NCBI RefSeq assembly: GCF_009870125.1
Contig: NC_046683.1
Location: 57,613,869-57,677,868 of the forward strand
From: Drosophila pseudoobscura
Taxonomy: Eukaryota > Arthropoda > Insecta > Diptera > Drosophilidae
Length of the DNA: 64,000 nucleotides
Direction: 5' to 3'
Numbering within the stretch: the stretch's first letter is position 1; the number at the start of each line of letters is the position of its first letter. Under the pieces are notes generated by a model. The model saw only the letters and a program-made list of their open reading frames with translations, was not told the origin of the DNA and ran no database searches. The position numbers and the translations under genes are program-made. Below are positions 25,401-35,907 of the stretch, piece by piece.

Positions 25401-28400
25401 ACCCCCCTCCCCCCATTCGATTTAGAATTGTACAAAAAGGGTCTATTGATTGGAATATCGAATACCGAGGTTTTCTCTCACTATTTGTTGAGCGGCATGG
25501 CATGGCATGGCATGGCATGGCCTGTTGCCGGTTTGGATATCGTAAATAAAGCCACAAATAAACTCCTCCAAACACTGCGCTTGCACCCGTCTGAGGCATG
25601 CAGAGCTTCAGAGCTGAAACTGGTTTCAGCAATCTTTCAAAGCCGCACTTGTTGTCTTCAGCAGGGACGAGGGACGTGGACGTGGACGTGGTACTAGTAA
25701 ATCGATTGCATTTACTTGCATACACCAGTTAGTCGACTTGCACTTTCGACGGCGACTAGTCATTTTACTAGCTCAGAAGCTGCTTCTTCGATGCCGTCTT
25801 GTGTGCGATGTGGTAACTCCGCTCGCTCGCTGTAAGCTGGCCAATGCAACAGCAACGGCAACGGCATTGACTGCAAGCCAATGACCAAATGAAGTTACAA
25901 CCGTAGGAAACAAGTTTCACATTTTCTATACCATATTTGTAAGTGGCCAGGGCAGGCCGGGCCGAGCCGAGCCGAGCCGGGCCTGGCCAGAAGCTCATTA
26001 TGATCATCGAACCATCGAATGGTACTCGAACTCGTATGCAATTTGTAACAGTTCAATTGCAAAATGCCAACAAACATATTTTATAGTATATGGATTTTCT
26101 GCGGCGATGGCTTGAAGGTTTTGAAGGTCGTCCGCGATTTCACAAAATACCCAACCGAAATTTTTCAATAGGAGCAGAGCTCTTGGCTCTTGGCTCTTGG
26201 CTCTTGGCTCTTGCATCTTTGGCGGTTTCCGAATTGTCGTTGGCCCTGGTTCGATTTTCTCACTTGACGGAACTCTGCTTTTTGGGCTTTTGCAAGTTGA
26301 ACTTGTTTTCAATTAGCCTTAAATACACATGTACTCGAATTTAATTGGAAATTGGGCAGCCTCTGTGCGCCCATCGAAAAAAAAAGGCCTGAAATGGTAT
26401 TGAAGGCCGCGAGCGGAATTCATAATAAACTCCAAACAAATCCAATAATCTATATTTACATATTTCAAAGTGAATTATATTTAATTTCACTCAATATTTA
26501 ATTGTATTTCGTCCAGTGTATGCTTGGAGCCCAAAATAGAAGGGGGGTGCGGGGTGGGGGGAAGGGGCGGGCACGTGAAAAATTCCTTGTGTATTTAGCA
26601 AATGTTTTGTAACTGATGCGACAAGAACAAGTGAAACACGGACGACATGGAAATGATTATACTCGAATTTTGCGTGTTCCCGGGGTCCAAGGGGTCCACG
26701 GGGCACGGCACAAGCCGCAAACAATTCCGTTTAAGTGCGGCGGCTCTATGCGTGTTTGTATGCGTGTATCCTGCACATGTGTGGGGGGGAGGGAGGGGGC
26801 TGTGGGGCGTACACATAAGTATATGTGTAGGTAAATGATTGAATACCCAGAATACACAGAAAAACGAAACAAAAGACAAAATTGATTTATGTATGGCTGG
26901 GAGCTCTCTTGTATTGTGCGCTTTGTTTGTGTTGGTGTTGGTGTTTGTGCCTGTGTTGGTGCTTGTGTACGGGTACGGGTATGCGAAGCTTTTTCCGCAA
27001 AAATATTGATTGGCCAAAATTTTATTGAAGACAGAAAAGGGGGACCCCCCGGTCCGCAGTCGGTCTGCCACAAACAAGCATCAAATTAATGCAATCAAAT
27101 AAATGTAATGGAATGGAATGAAATGTATGCCCATGTGTCGCGGCACACACGTGGGCCTACGATCGTGACCTTTGAGCCCCACAACCGCCGGATCTAGAGT
27201 CAAGAGAACTGACCTCGGACAAGCCTCCAAGTGCGGAAGGTTCACGCAATTCCAAGAAGTATCCTGAAGCATCCTGCTCTCAAATAAAAGGCTTGCCTAC
27301 TTTTCAGAGCGTCTACTCCAACCTAATATATATCTGGACTAGACCGATTCGACACACTGAATCCACATTTACACTTTCCACTTTCGATTCCACTTCTCTT
27401 AGACCATGTTTTAGTTTTCCCCCTAGCCTTGGCCTCACTGATCGTTGAGCAACTCGAATGAGGACAGGGGTCTTTCTCGTGACTGGTTCTGTACGCGAGT
27501 ATCGATCGGTAGTTGATCGATTCACATCTCTGTAATTTGCCTTATCTCTAGTTCACCTTTGGCTGTAAACATTACAGTGTTCCACAGTATTCTCATATTT
27601 TAAGGCCACATCTTAAGACTCTGGGGACAGTCCCCGCGGCAAATTATTCACGAAATGGGATCACGACCAGCCATCTTACCGTGGCAAAAAAAAACACCAA
27701 AAAAAAACAAAGGCAATCACATAAACGAGTATGAGCGTTGCGGGCGGCGGCAAGGGCCGCGGCGCGACACTTTTGCCCCCCAGAGGGCGCACACTGCACG
27801 GGGAAGAGTGTGTGTGAGAGAGAGGGCCACTGATATTTCATTTGTTCCTTCGGAATGCCACAAGGGACCACACTTGTTACAGTGTGAAATCACAGGGGTC
27901 TGGAGAGAAGTCTTGTAGTGTCTGAGATCTAGGCGCTCGTCGGGACAGACGGACAGATCTGATCCTTTAGAGGGTCCACCACAAAACCCAATACACCCCC
28001 AAACTCCTTTCGAGCATCGGGTATAGAAGGAGCCTTTGCAGCTCACTGGACCTTTGGCCCGTGGCTCGGAAAAACTTTATCCGGATGGCCATACGCCGCT
28101 GCTAAATCAGGATTTCTGCGTGGGAACAAGCGACAGCGGCCTTGCGGTATCACCTGCTCCCCAGCTTTGAAAACAAAGTTTCGATGGGGGACAGCGGACG
28201 GGTGGGATAGGGGAGATAGAGGGGACACGGGGTACAGGGGCACAAGGTGCGTGTAATGCAGGATGCGGCGCAATGAAGGACTCTCAACAGCTGCTGCGCA
28301 TATAATTTCACTCTCGTGGAAGGTAAATAAAAGCACAGTCTAATTAAAGCACTTGGCAAAGTTATTGATCAATTGCGATTGGCATTGCCCTCACTTTTAC

Positions 28401-31400
28401 TTTTGTACTGCACTGCACTGGTGGTCAAATGTTGCTTCAGAGCTTCGGAAAAGGCGGATGGGTCGGGGGGGGATACACGGCACTCGAATGGGAAACACTA
28501 GCGGAACAACAAGTGTTGTTTGTGGCTGCCAATTTATGCGTGGCATAGTCTCTGCCCAACACCTACGTGGGGATAAAGTTCAAGTTCTTGGTTAATCCAA
28601 GTGCGGGCTATACATTTTCGGTTGCGGGCAACAGAAGCAGAAACAGAAAGAGAAACAGTGGCGGAGCGGAGCGGAGTCGCGTACCTGTGCGTTAGCGTTG
28701 CGCTGTCCGTGTTGCCCGTCTTGCAACTGAACTCGACATCGACATCGGCATCGGCATCGGCATCCACATCCACATCCACATCGGTGGTGCTGGCTGGGGC
28801 CTCGCTGGGGCTGATGTTTCCAGCGTTGGTGATTGTTGAAGTGCCGTCGCCAATTGTTGTTGCTGGCAAACTGGTCTGCTTCCCCTGCAAACATGTTGCG
28901 GCAGCATGTTGGTCGTTGGCGCTCGTCGGTGTGTTTTCGTCGTGTCTTGTTTTGCTTGTCGTTTCCTCGCCCCTCCCTTCCCCCCTTGGTGCAGCGTCTG
29001 CCAGCTCGGACTCGCATAGGCATGTGTCCAGGCCCACTTGGCTGGCAACATGGCAGGGTGTGCCCACCCCGTCGCTGCTGCTGGCAACACCAATGTCGTT
29101 CCCTTCCGGTGTGTCCGAGATGTTCGCCGCCTGTCCGGGGCCCCCTGCGACGGGGCCAGTGCGGGACAAGGTATTGACATCCTTGGTCGAGTGTTCCATT
29201 TTGCCGTAAATTGTTTCCTTGCTGTTCTCGGCGGCTGCCACCGTACCGGACGCGCCCTACAGGAATATCATTTAATTAAAATCTTGTTCATCCCGATTTT
29301 TGCCATTCGTACATTCGACATATGTACGGGTAGACAGTGGCATCGAGATGGATGTATCCATCATAAAAAAATAATTAAAGATTCTCACCTTAGTTTGGGG
29401 CTCAGCGGGCAGGCAACCCGCGCCGGAGTTCTCGCTGCGTGCATCGTAAAACACATCGTTCTCGTCCTGGTCCACTGCACCGATACCCGATACCGATGCC
29501 GATACCGATGCCGATGCTGATGCCGATACCGATGGTGGACTTCCGTTGGAAGATTCCGCTTGCATGTCCATATCCGTCAGAGCGATTGTGATTTTCAAGG
29601 GAGCCACCGATGGCACCGATGCCACCGGTGCCCCCGCCTGCCTTGTCACTGGGTTCTTGTCGTTTTGGGGTCCCGTGACAACGTTGGGCTTGGCCAACGC
29701 TGGCGATTCGTTCGTCTCACTCTCGAGACTCCGGGACTTGGTATCGTCTTGCAGACCCTCCATGTTCGCCTTCAGCTCCTGCAGGTCGGAGTAGGTGGCC
29801 GGGGATGGTGGAGGGGGGGCGGGGATGTCCTTTCGCCGGGTGCTGGGACCGGGCACGTTCTGGTGGGACTTTGTGCCGCCCGTCCGATGATGTCTCTTGC
29901 CGGGCGTAAACTGCTCTTCGCCCGCGTTCCCCGCCCTCGAGTCCTTGGGCTCGGAGTCCATCGACTTGGACGTAAGCTTCGGACTCAGGGAGTCCGCGCC
30001 CGCCGTTGTCCGGCCGTGTCTCTTGGGTATCGTTCCCGTGCTGGATGCCACGAGTCGGTCCAGCGAAGGATACTCCCGCCGGCCACTGGATGGGGGCTTG
30101 CGCTTCGTTGGTGTCGGGTCTCCTGGCGAATGAAATGGATTATTAGAACCTCGAAATCAGGGCTGGAAAATATATATGCGTGACACTCACTGGGCGTGGA
30201 CGTGGGCGGTAGTACGGACTGCGACTGTAGACTGGTCCGGGGCGCCGGCGTGGGCCTGGCTCCTGCGGCCGGACGGCCCCTGCTCAAGGGCAGCGTGGTC
30301 ACGACGGGCTCCTGGCTGGGCTCCTGGGAGGCAGCGCGCTTGGGGCTCGACCTGGTAGTGTTGGTAGTGCTGCCGCCGGCCCTGGGTCCTCGTCTGGAGG
30401 ACTCCAGACTGTTGTTCCTCTGCATTTCCGACTGGTAAATGCTGCGCTTCACGTCGTTCACGTGCTTGAAGAAGTCCTGCGCGTATTTGTTCTGCTTGAG
30501 GTCCTGCGGGGCAGAGAACTGCTGCTGCTGCTGCTGCAGGAACGGCGGCGGCGGGGGCTTCTCCTTCAGATCCGCGCTGTCGTCCTGCGAACTGGAGGGC
30601 AGCGTCCCTGCCGCAGTCTTGCGTGGTATGCCGCTGCTCCCGCCACGAGCCATGGACCCGTACAAGTCGTCGAAGTCGGAGCTGAAGTAATTGGAGGAAC
30701 AGTCGCAGTTCCTGCACTCGTAGCGACAGTTGTCCGAGTAGCTGCACTTGTCGGAGGGGGCCGCAGCAGCCCCCATGGCCCCCATACCGCCCATTCCCCC
30801 CATGGCCGAGCCCATGCCAATGATGCCGTCCAGGCTGCAGCGCCGGCAATCGTATCCGAAGCGGCTCTCCGAGCTGCCGAAGTACCGCCTCTGGCCGGAG
30901 TTGGAGTACACCGAAAAGAGGCTGGAGTCGCTGACGCGGCCGCCGCCATGCCGCCGGTGGCCCCCGCCGTAGCGCGCGTAGCGCTGCGAGTTGTCGCTGC
31001 TGCGGAGCGAGAACTCGCTCAGGATGGAGGCCTTCGAGTCGCTTTTGTACATCTGCGGCGGGTCGTAGGGGTCGATCAGTATCTGGGAGCCGCCGATCGG
31101 CCGACTGGCCGCATACATCAGTGGGTGCAGGGGGGCCGTCCCGCCGACCGCGTAGTACAGGTCCCCTGTGGTGGGCGCGGCAAACACGTTCCCCTCCAGC
31201 CGCGTCATTGTGTTGTACTTGTGGTGGGGCAGGGAGTCGCTCGAGGAGGAGGATTTCGTGTTCAAGCGTTGCAGGGAGGCACCTCCGGCGACGGACCCTC
31301 CATTCTGATAGCTGACGATATAGTGCTGTTGCTGCTGCTGCTGCTGCTGTTGCTGCTGTTGCTGTGGGCGGCCGTGGGCCGTCGCCAGCAGAAGACTGCC

Positions 31401-31512
31401 GCCCACGGCATACTGGCTTGCCAGCGGATTGCCAACGATGGCTGCATGGTACGGCTTCTGGTGCGCCTGTGGGTGGTAGTATCCGCCGTAGATCGGTTGC
31501 TGCTGCTGCTGG

Positions 31513-31544
<32 letters not shown>

Positions 31545-33154
31545 GGGTGTTGTTGTTGTCGAGGTCGATGTGGTGGCCGACGATTGCTGGAACTGCAGTA
31601 TCGGATTGTAGTCTCCCGTGATGGCCACAGGTGTCGTTTCGATTTTGTACACGCCCGGATTGTTGGGGTTGTACGACTGGAACTCCAGGATGTGGGCGGC
31701 GGGCAGCCCGACCGGGGCTGTGCCCCGTGGATCGCTGGTTTCCTCGTGGTACCCCTGCCCCTGCCCCTGCCCCTGCTGCTGCTGCTGCTGCTTCTTCCGC
31801 ACCCCTTGCACTGCCTGGGCCAAACAGTACCCACAGCTGTCCTTGCTGCACTGCTCCATGCAGAGCTCACAGTCGGCAAAGACCCCCACGGCACTGCCCT
31901 CGCTGGGCCCAATCAGGGCGTGAGGCGCCCCCGGTGCCGCCCCCTTGTGGGGCTGCTGGGGATGGCTGTGATGCGGCTCCTTGTCAGGGGGTTGTGGAGG
32001 TGCGGCCAGTGCTGTCGTTGCAGGGGGGACGGCGCTGGGTGTGTCCTGGAAGAAGATCTCCTCATAGATGTTCTCCTCGCTGCGGGAGTGCATTTTCTCG
32101 GATCTGGCAGAGGCCAGATCCGCCTCCTCGCCGTGCAACGTGCTGCCGCGCTGCTTCCCCACCATCTTCTTGGAGCTCTTGAGGCCCTCCTTCAGCAGAT
32201 AGTAGTTAAAGCTTTTGATACCGATCTCGCCGCGCAGGAAGCGTTTGCCGATGGCCACCTTCGCCGCTGTCTCGGCAGCCGTCTCCGCCGTAGGTACTGT
32301 GGCCGCCGAATCCTGCGCTGAGCTCCGCACGGAGTACACGTCTGCGTCCAGCTCGCTGGCCTCCGTCTGGGCGGCATCCGGCCCGCCTTCCGGATACTTC
32401 TTCCTGCTGGGCTTGCCACCGGCCCCTGCCCCTGCCCCCGCCCCTGGCCCATGCTGGGCATGGCCCGGAAGCAGGTGTCGACTGTTGTCGAGACTGAGGT
32501 TCCGCTTCTGCTTGGAGTTGCGCTTCTGCGTCGCCTTCTTGTCGCTTCTCTCCGTGGCCAGGCTTCGCTCCAGGCTGCGTACGCGCCGAGTCATGCTGCT
32601 GGCCTTGGTCATGGGCTCCAGCGTCTCGTTGTCGGAGCTGCTGGAGCCGCCACAGTCGTAGCTGGCGCTGACAGCGGCACTCCCTGAGGGCCCGCTGCTG
32701 GCGCTGTTGGAGCCCTTGTACTTGCCCTGCTTGCCCGAAACATACTGGTGGAGCTCCTTGGTCAGCTGGTGCTTGCTCAGCAGACCGCTGCCCGATGCTG
32801 TCTGCCCGGGGACGTCGGACTTTGCCTTCGACTGCTCGGCGGAGTGCTTGCCGGGCACGCTGCCACGCCGCATGGGATTGGCCAGGTGGCTGATGTCCTC
32901 GGTGTAGGCGGGGTCATCGTAGATTCGCTCCCGCACTAGAGTGGCCGAGCGGTCCTTTGTCTGCCAACGATATGCCAAATGGTAAGGAACCGTGCCGCAA
33001 ACACGACTGCCCCAAGACTCACCTTGACTTTGCTTTTCTTGCGGCTGCGATGCGGTATTGTGACATCCGTCAGCTTCAGCAGCTTTGGTCTGGGCGGTCT
33101 CTTCGAGCCCTTGCCGCCCTCGTAGGTCAGGTCCAGGTAGGTCTCGGTTGTCAT
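19482..33154 (-). CDS. Large disordered protein; RhoGEF3 long-isoform N-terminus or separate gene
   Basis: Seven exons: 33023-33154, 30191-32960, 29389-30122, 28685-29256, 21189-23125, 20574-21156 and 19482-20487. All have GT-AG borders and matching phases; the coding length is 7,734 nt (2,577 residues) with TAA at 19482-19484. The start MTTETYLDLTYEGG follows a spliced 5' UTR. Most of the protein is Ser-, Gly- and Pro-rich with glutamine runs. Notable features: phosphotyrosine-like motifs (IYDDPAY, NIYEEIFF near residue 340), Cys clusters near residues 405, 746 and 780, and a recurrent RSF[D/E] motif in the last 900 residues. No catalytic domain is visible. Exon 20574-21156 exits in phase 2 and can join either exon 20487 (this stop) or 19017, which would fuse it to the SH3-DH-PH core for 3,394 residues. 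I recall that FlyBase models very long RhoGEF3 isoforms, which favours one gene. Confidence 0.85.
25493..25520. repeat. GGCAT pentanucleotide repeat
   Basis: Five to six GGCAT units in tandem, intronic. No coding meaning. Confidence 0.85.
26180..26213. repeat. CTCTTGG heptanucleotide repeat
   Basis: About five near-perfect tandem CTCTTGG units in the same intron. Confidence 0.85.
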
Positions 33155-33196
33155 ACTTTGTCAAGGACTACGCGCGGAACGGTGGAGTGGGAGTAG
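33155..33196 (-). other. Spliced 5' UTR segment of the long RhoGEF3 unit
   Basis: Upstream of the ATG at 33152-33154 (minus strand) an acceptor, TTATTGCAG, ends at 33197. This implies at least one non-coding exon and the distal promoter further right. I could not place that exon; it could lie anywhere up to the Tim50-like gene. Confidence 0.5.
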
Positions 33197-35165
33197 CTGC
33201 AATAAGCGATGACAATATGGCCATAAGTCTTAGCCCCATACACAGCCCACAAGTTTTCAATAATGGCCCTGCCTATTCTATGGAATACCATATTTGCCTA
33301 CTCTCCGGGAACACTTCTCTAGTTCTATGACGGGCATCGTTTCGAGCTGATTTTTAGGGTGTGGCAGTGGCAGGATGCGTTCTGTGGCAGGCCCTGGAGC
33401 GGAGCCATGAGGCCCCGCACCTGATTAAACCTTTTGGGGGAAAGTGATTCGCGTTGGGTGGGACTTGTGTCTGTATTTAAGAGCACTGAACATATCCCTG
33501 GACACAAGATGCAAGATACCAGATACAAGATGCAAAAATCATAATAAGAGCTGGGATCTACTTATTGCCTGAGCCCTGGGCCAGCATCCATCAGATATTT
33601 TGATATATATTTTTCTTATTTTGCTACTGATACACAATCGTACGTATATATATATCTGAATGTACACACACACTGTCATGCGTTTTGTAGTATCCTCGCT
33701 GTGTGCCTTTTTGCGCTCCGTGGTGTCCGTCCGTGGCGCTCCTTCCGCACATCCGCAAGGCCCGCCCCACACGACCCACAAACGCTGCCGTCCGTTACGT
33801 CAAAACCGAAAACTGAATTGGTCCGCGCTCCCGATGCCAGGGAGCTTCACTTCGCAAGTGAGAACCGAGAAGTGAGAACCGAGAAGTGAGAACCGTGAAG
33901 TGAGAATGTTGATGTCGCTTGGCCCTGCCACCCCACTTGCAACGGACTCACGAGGATGCTCAGCATCATGTGCCTCTTGACGTTTGCATGGCTCGGGGGC
34001 GAGCGTGTCGCAAAACGTGGCAACGTGCACCCCACGCATGCGTTTGGCCCTGCCTGCTTTTGACGTTTTCACGCACATCCGCTGCTATTTTGTGCCACCT
34101 ATGGCACGCCAGCGCTGCACTGCCGTGTAGCCTCTAATAGGCCGTACTTGTTGAGGCTCCACGCAAATGCCAATACGCAGATGTCACTCCGCCAGCCAAG
34201 GTCCTAGAAGTGTCCGTGATGGCCAGGGAGCCCCGAAAGCCCTTTCGCACCGGTCATCCCGGTTGGCAACAATAGCCGCAAGGCCGGTCTGCACACAGAT
34301 TTATTTTTGGCAACATTTGGGCATCAAATCCTTACATTTGTTGCTTGATGTGCCCCTCCCCTCCACGTGGCACTGCGCAGGACTCACCCAATGGTGTAGC
34401 TGCCTGCAGGTTTGTTGTTGATTGTGGAAAAAACACTCACATGCATACATACGAGTTAGTGTATGTGTATGTGTTGATGCATCTGTGTGGCAAGCGTTTG
34501 ACTTGTTTTGGCACGTGCTCACGCACACAATCACTAGTCACTGGGCGGCAACATGTTGCTGGCTGAATACGCCTGGTGTCTCCTGTATTCTACATATACA
34601 TTCCCCCACCCCCATCCACAATCCCACGGCTACAACTGTGTATCCGCGATTGCCACTAAACAAGAGACAAGCTGTCAGCAGCTTTGATGCCAGCAACAGC
34701 AATCTACGTGTTGCTCCGAGCCCAACTCCAAGTTCAAGGAACATTTGGAAATTGCTGCCGAAACTTGAACATATCGCAGACACGTACGCATATGTACGGA
34801 AATCTGTCACTGTCACAAGCAGATAGGCACAAACACGGGCACGGACACGGACACAGACACAACCCGGATACGCCAAAGCAAGGTTTTGTGTAGCCTGCTT
34901 TAAGGGGCGTACGATACATCCATCTACAAGCATCGCAGAAAAACATGTACATACACCCATGCCATCGCCAGGAAGGACTCGCCAATGCGAAGGACTCTCT
35001 TACACATTGTTCGAAAATTATCCGCTTATTTGAGTTTTGTATAACTCTCTGTTCATATGCTCATTATTGTACATTCCTGCTGAAACACATTAGTTTTTTG
35101 TTGTTGATTATGTAACGCTGAAACGCTATCTTCCGTTTTTTCGTTCGGACCATGTTGAAATTATA
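33197..35165. other. Upstream intron/promoter region of RhoGEF3
   Basis: No coding exon is seen. A tandem repeat of about 15 bp (AAGTGAGAACCGAGA type) lies at 33856-33907. The region probably includes the most distal RhoGEF3 promoter or an intron leading to it. Confidence 0.4.
33856..33907. repeat. 15-bp tandem repeat (AGTGAGAACCGAGA type)
   Basis: Three to four tandem units differing by single bases. Confidence 0.85.
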
Positions 35166-35306
35166 CAGGGTGGTCCGCTTACTCTCTTTCGGGTCTTATT
35201 TCACGCTCAGCACTGCTGCGATCGCTTTGAAGTCATACTTGATGAGAGAGAGAGCGAGGAACGAAATAACACCCGAAGCAGAGCACGTGGCGGGTGCGGA
35301 CCAACT
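35166..35306. mobile_element. Short inverted-repeat element (MITE-like), copy 2
   Basis: About 141 bp. The left end begins CAGGGTGGTCCGCTTACTCT and continues TTCGGGTCTTATTTCACGCTC, flanked by TA at 35164-35165. The right end carries an inverted version: GAAATAACACCCGAA, then GCGGACCA at 35296-35303. The left 45 bp match the reverse complement of the right end of the element at 12850-13067. The right end is more diverged and lacks a clear TA, so it may be damaged. A GA-rich core (35,240-35,258) lies between the arms. The 80-residue open frame across it is incidental. Confidence 0.7.
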
Positions 35307-35907
35307 TTTCATCATGATTGGGACCATCGCATCGCGTGATCTTTTAATTCCGTTTTGCTCCACTTGTTCCCGCGGAGTGCTGGAGTTTGTTTAAAATGCT
35401 AGTTGAAACCCACCGCACGTAAAGTTCACTGTACCGCCGCATCATCGACATACAACCATCAACATTAAATAACCACTGTAATATGCATCAAACCAATATT
35501 AAAAATAATACAGTCCACTAACCCGTGACCACACATCAAAGCTCTTACTGAAGCTCAGACGGCCATACATAATTTTAATCGCATCTCTATGTCTTTTGAG
35601 CTAATGAGCTTCTTCAGCAGCGATCAATCACAACAAAAAAGATTTCAATGAAGCACTTGAATGTTATATTTCGATTTGCAGTGCAATGAAGCCGAGCCGC
35701 CCTCTGAGCTCTCGCCGGTGACGAACGATGAGAAAAAGGGATGCAGCGTAGCGAGAAGCAACCAAGAAGCGAGTAGCGGTTCCCTGTACTGCTTTTTGTG
35801 CTCTTGCCTGAAAGGATGCTACAGAAAAGATCCATCTACAACGAGCTGAAATGGTTCATTAAGTATTATTAACAACAAAGCAACAGGAATTTAAAAACCA
35901 ATTATCT
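35307..35907. other. Intergenic DNA between element copy 2 and the Tim50-like gene
   Basis: I see nothing coding. It includes the 3' side of the Tim50-like gene; TTTAAT and TTTATT-type strings are present but no clear polyadenylation signal is assigned. Confidence 0.4.

Larger units (their letters stand above)
23126..28684. other. Large intron of the long RhoGEF3 unit
   Basis: The intron joins exon 28685-29256 (exits phase 2) to exon 21189-23125 (enters phase 2). It contains GT-rich microsatellites (24,728-24,765 and 24,900-24,943), a GGCAT repeat (25493-25520), a CTCTTGG repeat (26180-26213) and many short spurious open frames. No exon or RNA gene could be supported, though a 5.6-kb intron could hide regulatory sites or a further promoter. 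Confidence 0.5.

Noticed and set aside
30462-32321. 619-residue plus-strand open frame
   Set aside because: It is the antisense of RhoGEF3 long-unit exon 2; its Leu/Ala/Val-rich composition comes from reverse-read CAG and GC-rich codons, and it shows no domain.
35152-35394. 80-residue open frame on the plus strand
   Set aside because: Spans the inverted-repeat element and is explained by it.
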